A stretch of 64,000 nucleotides of DNA from Tritrichomonas musculus (GCA_039105265.1 JAPFFF010000064.1:743622-807621), one strand, 5' to 3'; shown: positions 52,789-63,100, counted from the stretch's first letter. Notes: a model not told the origin generated them from the sequence alone. A program made the numbers and translations.

Positions 52789-54357
52789 TTAAATAAAATC
52801 CCCAATGAAAATAAGGGGTTTGTCTAAATAAAGGGCTTGACCTTCATCTCCAAATTTGAGAGTCGCAGGATAGATATTATCATTCACGAAATGTGTCGCA
52901 TTCATCATTTTGATATGTTCTTGAACCAAATTATCGGTAAAATAGTATGCTTTGCTTGATCCTTTTGTTGTATAAGCTACTTGAAAATTTGTCGTTGCAA
53001 ATCCTGATTCATTTAAATTTTGACATCTGGAATTGACCTTTTTTGTTGTATTCGATACATCATATGCGATTTGACCAATTTCTTTTGCCTTTACATAACT
53101 GGTATTCCAAGTATATTTTCCTTTTTCTTCGGCTGTCATCACTTCATATTCAGCCATAGTTTTAAAGATTTTGTTTGAATTATTAGTTTTCAAGGTTCCT
53201 ACCATATATTTCTCTAATTTTGTATGAAGACTGACTGTTTTGTCCAGAAGTTGTCCAATCTGCTTTGATTTAAGATTCTGAATTTTCCAATTATATGCTG
53301 CTCTATCTTCGGCTGTCATCTCCTGGTATTCGGCCGGAGTCAAATAGATAACAGAAGAATCTTTGCTTTTTGTTCCTTGATAATATTGATTATTTATATA
53401 TTTTTCGTCAAGTTTCGAAATATCTATGTCTGGCTTATTTTTTAAATCATTCATTTCTGTCTCTAAGGTTGTTATTTTAGCAATCCCTTCAGTAATTTGA
53501 TCTGCAGTGGCATTTTTGTTTGTTCCTATAATTTTGAAAGTATTTGTCGCAAATCCTTCTTCATTGAGATTTTTCACTTGTTTCTCACATTTTGGGAATC
53601 CCTTTGCTGCATCGACAATTGCCATTCCAGTCGATATTTTGCCGTCTAAACCACTGACAACAAAACTCGATTTTGCATATCCGTCAAGATTCAAATGTTT
53701 TGTTTTATCTTCTAGTTCTTTTATTTTATCCGGTAATTGATTTTTGGTATAATTTGTTGCTTGAACTATCTCAGTAGCTAAAGCATTTTCTCTTTCAGAT
53801 ATCCAAAAATCAAATTTTCCGCCTGGAAGTCCAGTATCAGCAATATGTTGTGTTTTCTTTTGAAGTTCTGTAATATTTGAGTTTATTGCAGTAATTTCTT
53901 CTTTTGTAGCCAAATTTGATGTGTCTATAGGAGTGCCGGTTGCTGGAGGAGCATCTGGAACTTTTATTTTTTCGACCTCTTCTTTGATATCAACAATATC
54001 TTGACAAAGAGATTTTAAGTTTTTTTGTTGAATCGTTCTTGTAGTAGGAGCTTTTCCGTCATCAAAATTCCAGACAATTTCTTCGGGTTTTTCAAATTTT
54101 ACCCCAGCATCAAAATTAACATCTTTCTCGAATTCGACTTCTCCCATAAATTCAGCGACTTTTGGATATGTTTCATCTACCCATTCAGGAGCATCTTCAA
54201 TACGAAAAAGAGTCAAACCTTTAGTTGTTAAATTTGTTGCTGTACCATTAAGATTTTTCACAAATTTGGATTCATCTATAGTCCCTCCGCCGCCTCCTCC
54301 TAAGCCAGCTCCATTAACTAATTTTTCAATATCTCTTGCTGAATATATACCAGTCAT
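52789..54357 (-). CDS. Fibre-like repeat protein (522 residues)
   Basis: The ATG at 54,357 (MTGIYSARDIEKLVNGAG) is preferred over an upstream TTG. A glycine run (GLGGGGGGT) follows, then repeated units of ~80 residues marked by KTKHLNLDGYAKSSF, KQVKNLNEEGFATNTF and CQNLNESGFATTNF. A second repeat pair is EYQEMTAEDRAAYNW and EYEVMTAEEKGKYTW. Repeats separated by coiled-coil heptads are typical of trimeric viral or phage fibres. Confidence 0.6.
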   Translation of the reverse strand: MTGIYSARDIEKLVNGAGLGGGGGGTIDESKFVKNLNGTATNLTTKGLTLFRIEDAPEWVDETYPKVAEFMGEVEFEKDVNFDAGVKFEKPEEIVWNFDDGKAPTTRTIQQKNLKSLCQDIVDIKEEVEKIKVPDAPPATGTPIDTSNLATKEEITAINSNITELQKKTQHIADTGLPGGKFDFWISERENALATEIVQATNYTKNQLPDKIKELEDKTKHLNLDGYAKSSFVVSGLDGKISTGMAIVDAAKGFPKCEKQVKNLNEEGFATNTFKIIGTNKNATADQITEGIAKITTLETEMNDLKNKPDIDISKLDEKYINNQYYQGTKSKDSSVIYLTPAEYQEMTAEDRAAYNWKIQNLKSKQIGQLLDKTVSLHTKLEKYMVGTLKTNNSNKIFKTMAEYEVMTAEEKGKYTWNTSYVKAKEIGQIAYDVSNTTKKVNSRCQNLNESGFATTNFQVAYTTKGSSKAYYFTDNLVQEHIKMMNATHFVNDNIYPATLKFGDEGQALYLDKPLIFIGDFI

Positions 54358-54399
54358 TTGTTTTCTTTTCAAAAAAATTTTTTTATCCCACTATACTCT

Positions 54400-54894
54400 T
54401 TAATAAATTAATTTCAAAAACATTACAAAATCATCAGGAATTATAGTGTTTGTACCATCTCCTTTTCCGTCAGTAAACCAGACCTCAAATCCTTGTTTTC
54501 TATTACTATTTACTTTATATTTTCGATTATCATCTGGGACTTGCAAATTTGCATAATAAACTAAAAAATCACAATATTGGTCTCTTGGAACAAAGCTTGA
54601 ATGAACTTCGACTTCTCCAGATATTGAACCATCTACGGTACATCTACAATATTGAAAAATTATATATTTATCTTTTTCGACATTACTTGGAGAAACAAAT
54701 TCTTGAGGATAATGAAAGATAAAGTGTTTATTGACGGGATTAAAAACAAAACCTCTTGATTTAAGACAATCTACAGTTTGTGTTTCTAATTCTTTTTGAT
54801 TTAATTTCCATCCTCTAATAGGGAAATAAGTCTTATCAGCGCCTGTTTGGACATTTATATCAGGGTTTATATTATACGAAATAATTCTTGACAT
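54400..54894 (-). CDS. Possible penton/minor capsid-like protein (164 residues)
   Basis: Starts MSRIISYNINPDINVQTG. A short, beta-strand-rich protein (YIIFQYCRCTVDGSISGEVE; CDFLVYYANLQVP) placed directly downstream of the two capsid-like genes on the same strand. In Polintons a small single-jelly-roll penton protein neighbours the major capsid gene, so this is a positional candidate. I cannot see a diagnostic motif. Confidence 0.4.
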   Translation of the reverse strand: MSRIISYNINPDINVQTGADKTYFPIRGWKLNQKELETQTVDCLKSRGFVFNPVNKHFIFHYPQEFVSPSNVEKDKYIIFQYCRCTVDGSISGEVEVHSSFVPRDQYCDFLVYYANLQVPDDNRKYKVNSNRKQGFEVWFTDGKGDGTNTIIPDDFVMFLKLIY

Positions 54895-54927
54895 TTTTTT
54901 ACAAAAAAAAATATATATTTTATATCT

Positions 54928-56682
54928 TTATTCATACCCAATAGGGACTCCATCCTTATGATATTCTACTCCATTTTCTACAGACCAAGACCAGTATGTA
55001 TCTGAACATATCCACATTTCTGGAGGAGGTAATTGAGGTTGAGTATCTGTTGGAGTTCCTTTTTCATCTGTATCAGGATAGAGATATGTATCATTTTTCT
55101 CTAATCTAACATTTTCTCCAACATCGATTCTATCACCATGAAATTCTATTTTTACTCCTCGACATCCTGTATCAATACCATCAAAAACATATCCTGCATT
55201 ACTTCTTTCTAACTGGAAATTTAAGCCAAAACTAGTATTGTCAAAAGTGCCGGAATAAAATCTTTTTAAAGAATGGTCATATACATTATTTAATGGTCTA
55301 GAGATAGATTCCATTAACTCATTTGTAGCTTCTATACCATCTAATTCATTCGCATAAAGCTGATATTGAACAAATCGGCCATCCCAGGTATTTTCAAATT
55401 CTTGTTGAGGATAAACTTTTTTATCAATTTGGAGCTGGACATTTTTATACATAGGATTTTGATAACAGGTAATATCATTATAATGTCTTGGAAACATCAT
55501 TGTTATATTTGTAGCATTCCTCAAAGGAACAATTTTTGAACAGACAATTCCTTTTTCTGTATGTTTTTGCTCAAAAATATGTCTTGTTAATTCTTGTGCT
55601 GGAATATACATTTCTTGATTAAAAGTAGTCATTAATTCATCTACAACCTCTGGTTTGACTCCAAAGCCGAAACAATTTGTTCTTCCTTTCATTATCATAG
55701 GCTTCTTATTTTGATTTACTATCAAAGCATTATTCATCAAAGTATTTTGGAAAGGAGGGTCTAACTTTGCTATAAAATCATTATAACTACCGATAATTTT
55801 TCCTTCCTGCTCTATTTGAACAAATCTTTTTGGAATAATAATATCGGGCTGGTAATTCAAAACAAGATGATTGTTATTTTCCCAAAATCTTTTCAGTTCA
55901 GCAACATTTGATGGAGGAATTTGGCACCAAACCAGGCCGTCTAAAGATGTTCGAATTTCTTCTACAATTTCTCCGATAAGAGCATTAGGATAGAGTCTCC
56001 ATGCCTGAAGAACAAGCTGGTCTGTGAAAGGAATAATTAATTCCATTTTTATTGGAACCCAGCTTCTTTTACCTTCCTCTGTCCAAACCAATTTTTTGAG
56101 AGGAATATAACAACCACAGACATTTGGCGACATCATTACTACATTTTCCCAGAGAGAATGAGAATGTGGACTTGTTATTTTTGTATCGCGAGTTCTAATA
56201 GAATTATAAGCAAAAGACTCTCTTATCATCTCATTTTGATAGTATTCTGAGATTAATTTTCCATCACAAAAGAAACGGCATTCTGATATTATTTCAACAG
56301 CATCTTTAAAACCAACAAATATTTGACAAATTTCGTCCGAGTCTAAGAGTTCCCAAAGAGCCAATTCATCATCTTCTGCTCGGTTTGTCGCCCAGCTATG
56401 AAATGGAATTTCTTTCTCGAAACCTACTTCAAACTCAATCTCCATAGATATGAAACTTTTTTCGATTTGAGATATTGTATGATTTGGATGTGTCAGCATA
56501 ATATGAGTTTTTTCTCCGATAGGCAAAGGAATATCTTTTTCATGAAATTCTTCAGAAAATGTTGAAAAAGTATTATCGCCACTATTAAATTGAAGCAAAA
56601 GCCTCATATCATGTTCAAAAAAGCCAGTAATATCTCCTTCATTCATTCCTGTGTTTTTCTTTCGAGCGTTCTCAAAGGTCAT
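54928..56682 (-). CDS. Major-capsid-like protein, copy A (584 residues)
   Basis: Starts MTFENARKKNTGMNEGDI. Shares long, collinear motifs with copy B: GDNTFS, GFKDAVEIIS, NEMIRESFAYN, HSHSLWENVVMMSPNVCGCY, TDQLVLQAWRLYPN, RFVQYQLYANELDG, NTSFGLNFQLERSNAGYVF and the end WICSDTYWSWSV. Size and beta-rich character fit a double-jelly-roll capsid protein of the Polinton type, and position next to a protease-bearing element supports it. No structure-based proof is possible here. Confidence 0.6.
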   Translation of the reverse strand: MTFENARKKNTGMNEGDITGFFEHDMRLLLQFNSGDNTFSTFSEEFHEKDIPLPIGEKTHIMLTHPNHTISQIEKSFISMEIEFEVGFEKEIPFHSWATNRAEDDELALWELLDSDEICQIFVGFKDAVEIISECRFFCDGKLISEYYQNEMIRESFAYNSIRTRDTKITSPHSHSLWENVVMMSPNVCGCYIPLKKLVWTEEGKRSWVPIKMELIIPFTDQLVLQAWRLYPNALIGEIVEEIRTSLDGLVWCQIPPSNVAELKRFWENNNHLVLNYQPDIIIPKRFVQIEQEGKIIGSYNDFIAKLDPPFQNTLMNNALIVNQNKKPMIMKGRTNCFGFGVKPEVVDELMTTFNQEMYIPAQELTRHIFEQKHTEKGIVCSKIVPLRNATNITMMFPRHYNDITCYQNPMYKNVQLQIDKKVYPQQEFENTWDGRFVQYQLYANELDGIEATNELMESISRPLNNVYDHSLKRFYSGTFDNTSFGLNFQLERSNAGYVFDGIDTGCRGVKIEFHGDRIDVGENVRLEKNDTYLYPDTDEKGTPTDTQPQLPPPEMWICSDTYWSWSVENGVEYHKDGVPIGYE

Positions 56683-56715
56683 TTTTGTTATTCAAAAAAA
56701 TAATTTATATACTTT

Positions 56716-58638
56716 TTACTCATAACCAGCAGGAATACCTCTTTGATAATATCGAACTCCATCTTGAACTGACCAAGTCCAGTATGTATCTGAGCAAACC
56801 CACAATTCAGGAGGTGGAGGAGATGATTTTTCACTAATTCTTGGATAAGTTAAATCTTCAATTTGGTCTGGATGCCATAAAACATCTCCTTCGTTGTCAT
56901 GACCTGTATTTTGAGATTCTCCTCTAAAGTCGATAGTTACGGTATGACTTCCAGTATCAATACCATCAAAAACATATCCAGCATTACCTCTTTCTAACTG
57001 GAAGTTAATTCCGAAACTAGTATTGTCAAATGGAGCTGTAATAATCCTCTTTCCTTCCTTAGGGTCTAATGCAGATAAAAGTTGAGAACCGTTCATGTCT
57101 CCAGTGGTATATTCAAGAGTTAATGGACGAGATATTGATTCAACAAATTCTTGGGTAGGTTCTATCATACCATCTAATTCATTAGCCATAAGCTGATATT
57201 GAACAAATCGCCCATCCCAAGTATTATTCCATTCTGTTTCTGGATACGATTTCTTATTAACGATTAATTTGACATTTTTATATCCGATATTTTGAAAAAC
57301 TGTACAGTCTTCAGAATGGAAAGGAAACATAACTGTGATGTTTGTAGCATTCCTCAAAGGTATTGTCTTTGATTGTTTAAATCCAGAATGGTCAGGATGA
57401 CCTTCGAATTGATGTCTTGTTAATTCTTGTGCTGGAATAATTATTGGTTCATTGAGGGTTTCCATCAAGGCCTGAATAACATCTGGCTTAATACCAAAGC
57501 CTGCACAATTTGTTTTGCATTGCCTAATTTCACAGGAATTTTCATTGACTTTCAGAGTTGCTTGAGCGATTGTATACATAATCGTTCTTTGTGTTGTTAT
57601 ATTGGCCCTTGCAAGTCCTGGCATTGTAGAAATTCCAAAATATGTGTGGTTTGCCACCTTGGCATCAATAGGGATTCCAAACTCTTTATCAACAGCAGCA
57701 CAAGTCTTTGCTTCGTTCACGATAATTGCTGGATTATTTATCTGAACAAAATGATTTGTTATTGGAAGAAAGTCGGGAGTTCCATACTCTACGGCCTTTG
57801 TATCCATTGTCCAAAACTTTTTGACTTCAGCAACGTGTTTAGGATGAACCTGGCACCAAACTAAGCCGTTTAAAGCAAATTTGATTTCTTCTTCCATTTC
57901 TCCTAAAATTCTATTTGGATAAAGCCTCCAAGCCTGAAGAACAAGCTGGTCTGTGAATGGAATACATAATTTTATTTCGACATCAACTTTCTTGTTTGGA
58001 ACAAATTTTGCACAACCTGCCGCATCGCCTGTATTGATTTTGAGATCGTCATCTTTTCTGGGGACTTCATCTCCTTTTCCTGCAGCAAAGAATTTTTCCA
58101 ATGGAATATAACAACCACAAACATTTGGAGACATCATACAGACATCTTCCCAAAGAGAATGAGAATGTGGATTAGCTTTTTTGGCATCTTTTCCTCGAAT
58201 ACAGTTATATGCAAAAGACTCTCTGACCATTTCATTTTGATGATAATTATCGACTAACCTTCCATCGACCCAGAAAAATGCTTCAGAAATTATTTCGACA
58301 GCATCTTTAAATCCAACAAAGATATATTGTAAATGCCTATGAGCTTTGTCATAATATAAATGGTCTGGACCATCTAATTCGAGATTTAATTTTAAGGTAA
58401 TTTCAATAAAGCCTTTCTCAATTTGAGACATAGTATGAGCTGAATGAGTCATTCGAATTTTCGTTTTTGTGTTTAATCTAACTGGTTCATCTTTATCATG
58501 GCAGTTTTCTTGAACGATAGAAAAGGTATTATCTCCGCTGTTTCTTTGAATCAAATTCCTCAATTTATCATTGAAAAAGTTTAAAACATCTCCTTCATCG
58601 TTTCCACGATTCTGATATTGCACGTTTGCGTAGGTCAT
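56716..58638 (-). CDS. Major-capsid-like protein, copy B (640 residues)
   Basis: The start chosen is the ATG at 58,638 (MTYANVQYQNRGNDEGDV), because it aligns with the start of copy A; an upstream in-frame extension does not. It shares copy A's motifs in order (GDNTFS, GFKDAVEIIS, HSHSLWEDVCMMSPNVCGCY, TDQLVLQAWRLYPN, NTSFGINFQLERGNAGYVF, WVCSDTYWTWSV) and carries extra loop insertions in the middle. The two genes are 33 bp apart, a tandem duplication. They may be two capsomer types, or a capsid protein plus a specialised vertex form. Confidence 0.6.
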   Translation of the reverse strand: MTYANVQYQNRGNDEGDVLNFFNDKLRNLIQRNSGDNTFSIVQENCHDKDEPVRLNTKTKIRMTHSAHTMSQIEKGFIEITLKLNLELDGPDHLYYDKAHRHLQYIFVGFKDAVEIISEAFFWVDGRLVDNYHQNEMVRESFAYNCIRGKDAKKANPHSHSLWEDVCMMSPNVCGCYIPLEKFFAAGKGDEVPRKDDDLKINTGDAAGCAKFVPNKKVDVEIKLCIPFTDQLVLQAWRLYPNRILGEMEEEIKFALNGLVWCQVHPKHVAEVKKFWTMDTKAVEYGTPDFLPITNHFVQINNPAIIVNEAKTCAAVDKEFGIPIDAKVANHTYFGISTMPGLARANITTQRTIMYTIAQATLKVNENSCEIRQCKTNCAGFGIKPDVIQALMETLNEPIIIPAQELTRHQFEGHPDHSGFKQSKTIPLRNATNITVMFPFHSEDCTVFQNIGYKNVKLIVNKKSYPETEWNNTWDGRFVQYQLMANELDGMIEPTQEFVESISRPLTLEYTTGDMNGSQLLSALDPKEGKRIITAPFDNTSFGINFQLERGNAGYVFDGIDTGSHTVTIDFRGESQNTGHDNEGDVLWHPDQIEDLTYPRISEKSSPPPPELWVCSDTYWTWSVQDGVRYYQRGIPAGYE

Positions 58639-58719
58639 TTTATTTCTCAGTAAATAAAAAAATAAAACCCAGAATTTTTTTTTATCATCTATGAATACAT
58701 TTTTTTTACTTCCAGTAAA

Positions 58720-59031
58720 ATGGCTTTTGGATCTTTCGGAAAGAAAATCAAAGAGGGATGGAATAAAGTTAAGCAATGGGGTAAAAATACTATAGAGAAA
58801 GTAGGAAATGTTGTTAGAAAAGTCGGTTCGACAGCAGGAAATATTGCTGGACAAGTCGGAGATAACCTTGGGAGAGTCGGAGAATTTGTAGGAGGTTTTG
58901 CTCCAGAATTAGGTCAGACAATAGGAGATATAGGAGGTACTATCGGCAAAATTGGAGGTATAGCTTCTGATGTAGCAAGAAGAATCCCTACGTCAAATGA
59001 CGGGCCTAATATAACAAAATTTAAGGTTTAA
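58720..59031 (+). CDS. MAFG-family minor-capsid-like protein (103 residues)
   Basis: Starts MAFGSFGKKIKEGWNKVKQW, an amphipathic basic helix, followed by Gly/Val/Ile-rich repeats (NIAGQVGDNLGRVGEFVG; TIGDIGGTIGKIGGIA). Adenovirus protein VI after maturation has a comparable AFSWGSLWSG-type amphipathic start that disrupts membranes. It is divergent from capsid copy B, with 81 bp between starts, which fits a virion protein. Confidence 0.6.
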   Translation: MAFGSFGKKIKEGWNKVKQWGKNTIEKVGNVVRKVGSTAGNIAGQVGDNLGRVGEFVGGFAPELGQTIGDIGGTIGKIGGIASDVARRIPTSNDGPNITKFKV

Positions 59032-59039
59032 ACCCTTAT

Positions 59040-59174
59040 TTAAGAATACATTTTCATCCATATTTCATCATCTAATGGAGGTTCTTTTGGAGGGACAATT
59101 TTCATTATACGAATTCCTAAGTTAAAGAATTCGATAATTACTAAGCATCCTAACAAAATATTTGTTATAATCAT
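59040..59174 (-). CDS. Small single-pass membrane protein (44 residues)
   Basis: An ATG at 59,174 opens MIITNILLGCLVIIEFFNLG, one hydrophobic helix, followed by a short polar proline-containing tail (KIVPPKEPPLDDEIW). It fills the space between 58,720-59,031 and 59,211 almost exactly. Small membrane proteins are common near capsid genes of viruses with internal membranes or lytic functions. The short length means chance cannot be excluded. Confidence 0.45.
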   Translation of the reverse strand: MIITNILLGCLVIIEFFNLGIRIMKIVPPKEPPLDDEIWMKMYS

Positions 59175-59210
59175 CTTTAAATCGCGATAATTATTTTTAT
59201 TTTTTTTTAA

Positions 59211-59723
59211 ATGAATGTGAATATTATTGAGCCAATTAAAAATTTTATAAAAGAGTTTAATACTATAGACGAATTCAACGCCTTTTATTCACTACATAAG
59301 GACGAAATGGATGCCTTAACAACACACAAATTAAATAAAATGTATTCTGTAAAAGGGTATAGAATCACTAAAATAAAAGGAGTTTTGATGCTAAAAAGAT
59401 GGGATACTTCAAAGAATGACGAAGAAGAGAAAATCAAGGAAGAGATAACAAGTGCTTCGACCCGAGCTAAAGAAGTCGATGAATATGTCCGAAATGATTT
59501 AAGTAAAAAGATTGAAAATCTCAGTGTTTATAGTCAGCAAATCGAGAACATATATGACGAAATTAAAAAATTAAAAATAGAAAATTCTTCGTATAAATTC
59601 CAGTATGAAAAAATGAAAAAAGATTTAGACAACTCAATAGATGAAATAAAAAATGATTTCCGAAAAATAAAAAGTACAGTCAACGATATCATCGACTATC
59701 TAAATGGAAATAAAAAACAATAA
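59211..59723 (+). CDS. Coiled-coil virus-like element protein (170 residues)
   Basis: Starts MNVNIIEPIKNFIKEFNT. The first ~70 residues look like a compact domain (KMYSVKGYRITKIKGVLML), and the rest is a long coiled coil (NSYKFQYEKMK-type heptads; KSTVNDIIDYLNG). TTATTTTTTTTTAA precedes the start. Function unknown; an oligomeric structural or DNA-binding protein is possible. Confidence 0.55.
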   Translation: MNVNIIEPIKNFIKEFNTIDEFNAFYSLHKDEMDALTTHKLNKMYSVKGYRITKIKGVLMLKRWDTSKNDEEEKIKEEITSASTRAKEVDEYVRNDLSKKIENLSVYSQQIENIYDEIKKLKIENSSYKFQYEKMKKDLDNSIDEIKNDFRKIKSTVNDIIDYLNGNKKQ

Positions 59724-59753
59724 AAATTTTAAGAAAAATTGAAGTATTTTTAT

Positions 59754-60131
59754 TTACTTATCTTCTTTTGGTTTTTCTTTTTTTGTATCATCATTCTTTT
59801 GGTCCTTGATAGGCAAGAAGTCTTGAATAACTTCATTTAGGTAGTCTGACTCTATGTCAAAGTCGTCAAATGTATCAATATCGTCTGTTTCGAGCGTAGG
59901 ACCCATTCTTTGGTTGTTGTTGTTGGATTCTTCATTCTTGAAGTAAAGCTGCCAGACATCACGCCAGATAAACTTTTCTTCCTGGTCTTTGTTTATGCTT
60001 TTGTCCTTCAGAGTCTCTTCTAGGCGAGCATAATTGTGCCTGGGAACAATTTCGATGAACTTTCTTACTATATCTTTCTTGAATCCGAAATAGTGATTCT
60101 CCCCAGCATATTGAAAGAAGAATTCTTGCAT
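59754..60131 (-). CDS. Virus-like element protein adjoining the minisatellite (125 residues)
   Basis: Starts MQEFFFQYAGENHYFGFKK at 60,131, with an acidic tail (DIDTFDDFDIESDYL) and a Lys-rich end. The start codon lies at the first unit of the minisatellite: the gene begins ATATGCAAGAA and each repeat unit contains ATATGCAGGAA in the same orientation, so the array seems to have grown from the gene's 5' end. Its promoter, if any, is inside the array. No family recognised. Confidence 0.55.
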   Translation of the reverse strand: MQEFFFQYAGENHYFGFKKDIVRKFIEIVPRHNYARLEETLKDKSINKDQEEKFIWRDVWQLYFKNEESNNNNQRMGPTLETDDIDTFDDFDIESDYLNEVIQDFLPIKDQKNDDTKKEKPKEDK

Positions 60132-63100
60132 ATCCCCCCCGTTCCTGCATATCTGATTATCTCACACGTCTCTGTCTCCCCCCCCCCCGTTCCTGCATAT
60201 CTGATTATCTCACACGTCTCTGTCTCCCCCCCCCCCCGTTCCTGCATATCTGATTATCTCATACGTCTCTGTCTCCCCCCCCCCGTTCCTGCATATCTGA
60301 TTATCTCATACATCTCTGTCTCCCCCCCCCCGTTCCTGCATATCTGATTATCTCATACGTCTCTGTCTCCCCCCCCCCCCGTTCCTGCATATCTGATTAT
60401 CTCATACATCTCTGTCTCCCCCCCCCCCGTTCCTGCATATCTGATTATCTCATACATCTCTGTCTCCCCCCCCCCCGTTCCTGCATATCTGATTATCTCA
60501 TATGCATCTCTGTCTTCCCCCCCCCCGTTCCTGCATATCTGATTATCTCATATGCGTCTCTGTCTCCCCCCCCCCGTTCCTGCATATCTGATTATCTCAT
60601 ATGCATCTCTGTCTTCCCCCCCCCCCGTTCCTGCATATCTGATTATCTCATATGCGTCTCTGTCTCCCCCCCCCCCCCGTTCCTGCATATCTGATTATCT
60701 CATACATCTCTGTCTCCCCCCCCCCCCGTTCCTGCATATCTGATTATCTCATATGCATCTCTGTCTCCCCCCCCCCGTTCCTGCATATCTGATTATCTCA
60801 TATGCATCTCTGTCTTCCCCCCCCCCCGTTCCTGCATATCTGATTATCTCATATGCATCTCTGTCTCCCCCCCCCCCGTTCCTGCATATCTGATTATCTC
60901 ATATGCATCTCTGTCTCCCCCCCCCCGTTCCTGCATATCTGATTATCTCATATGCATCTCTGTCTCCCCCCCCCCCGTTCCTGCATATCTGATTATCTCA
61001 TATGCATCTCTGTCTCCCCCCCCCCGTTCCTGCATATCTGATTATCTCATATGCATCTCTGTCTCCCCCCCCCCCGTTCCTGCATATCTGATTATCTCAT
61101 ATGCATCTCTGTCTCCCCCCCCCCGTTCCTGCATATCTGATTATCTCATATGCATCTCTGTCTCCCCCCCCCCGTTCCTGCATATCTGATTATCTCATAT
61201 GCATCTCTGTCTCCCCCCCCCCGTTCCTGCATATCTGATTATCTCATATGCATCTCTGTCTTCCCCCCCCCCCGTTCCTGCATATCTGATTATCTCATAT
61301 GCATCTCTGTCTCCCCCCCCCCGTTCCTGCATATCTGATTATCTCATATGCATCTCTGTCTCCCCCCCCCCGTTCCTGCATATCTGATTATCTCACATCT
61401 CTGTCTCCCCCCCCCCCGTTCCTGCATATCTGATTATCTCATACGTCTCTGTCTCCCCCCCCCCCGTTCCTGCATATCTGATTATCTCATATGCATCTCT
61501 GTCTCCCCCCCCCCCGTTCCTGCATATCTGATTATCTCATATGCATCTCTGTCTCCCCCCCCCCCGTTCCTGCATATCTGATTATCTCATATGCATCTCT
61601 GTCTCCCCCCCCCCGTTCCTGCATATCTGATTATCTCATATGCATCTCTGTCTCCCCCCCCCCCGTTCCTGCATATCTGATTATCTCATATGCATCTCTG
61701 TCTCCCCCCCCCCGTTCCTGCATATCTGATTATCTCATATGCATCTCTGTCTCCCCCCCCCCCCGTTCCTGCATATCTGATTATCTCATATGCATCTCTG
61801 TCTCCCCCCCCCCCGTTCCTGCATATCTGATTATCTCATATGCATCTCTGTCTCCCCCCCCCCGTTCCTGCATATCTGATTATCTCATATGCATCTCTGT
61901 CTCCCCCCCCCCCGTTCCTGCATATCTGATTATCTCATATGCATCTCTGTCTCCCCCCCCCCGTTCCTGCATATCTGATTATCTCATATGCATCTCTGTC
62001 TCCCCCCCCCCCGTTCCTGCATATCTGATTATCTCATATGCATCTCTGTCTCCCCCCCCCCCGTTCCTGCATATCTGATTATCTCATATGCATCTCTGTC
62101 TCCCCCCCCCCGTTCCTGCATATCTGATTATCTCATATGCATCTCTGTCTCCCCCCCCCCCGTTCCTGCATATCTGATTATCTCACATGCATCTCTGTCT
62201 CCCCCCCCCCGTTCCTGCATATCTGATTATCTCATATGCATCTCTGTCTCCCCCCCCCCGTTCCTGCATATCTGATTATCTCATATGCATCTCTGTCTCC
62301 CCCCCCCCCGTTCCTGCATATCTGATTATCTCATATGCATCTCTGTCTCCCCCCCCCCCGTTCCTGCATATCTGATTATCTCATATGCGTCTCTGTCTCC
62401 CCCCCCCCCGTTCCTGCATATCTGATTATCTCATATGCGTCTCTGTCTCCCCCCCCCCGTTCCTGCATATCTGATTATCTCATATGCATCTCTGTCTCCC
62501 CCCCCCCCGTTCCTGCATATCTGATTATCTCATATGCATCTCTGTCTCCCCCCCCCCGTTCCTGCATATCTGATTATCTCATATGCATCTCTGTCTCCCC
62601 CCCCCCCGTTCCTGCATATCTGATTATCTCATATGCATCTCTGTCTCCCCCCCCCCCGTTCCTGCATATCTGATTATCTCACACGTCTCTGTCTCCCCCC
62701 CCCCCGTTCCTGCATATCTGATTATCTCATACGTCTCTGTCTCCCCCCCCCCCGTTCCTGCATATCTGATTATCTCACATGCATCTCTGTCTCCCCCCCC
62801 CCCGTTCCTGCATATCTGATTATCTCACACGTCTCTGTCTCCCCCCCCCCGTTCCTGCATATCTGATTATCTCACACGTCTCTGTCTCCCCCCCCCCCGT
62901 TCCTGCATATCTGATTATCTCACACGTCTCTGTCTCCCCCCCCCCCGTTCCTGCATATCTGATTATCTCACACGTCTCTGTCTCCCCCCCCCCCGTTCCT
63001 GCATATCTGATTATCTCACACGTCTCTGTCTCCCCCCCCCCCGTTCCTGCATATCTGATTATCTCACACGTCTCTGTCTCCCCCCCCCCCGTTCCTGCAT

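Larger units (their letters stand above)
24770..60131. mobile_element. Polinton/Maverick-like virus-like element, at least 35 kb, partly broken
   Basis: Within this span lie a double cysteine protease, a retroviral-type integrase, a primase-helicase, tandem capsid-like proteins, fibre-like proteins and many small genes, all tightly packed on both strands. The left boundary is placed where the 230-bp host repeat loses its match. No matching inverted terminal repeat was found inside the window, so the right end lies in or beyond the minisatellite at 60,132. I saw no polymerase B and no FtsK/HerA-type packaging ATPase here. Most genes are open, with about five broken loci, so the insertion looks fairly recent in evolutionary terms. 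It is treated as a fossil. A 1.1-kb unit (41,929-43,048) is inserted in it. Confidence 0.75.

Noticed and set aside
56716-58854. Longer start for capsid copy B
   Set aside because: The extra 72 residues have no counterpart in copy A, are hydrophobic and Ser-rich, and overlap the promoter side of the divergent MAFG gene. The ATG at 58,638 aligns with copy A.
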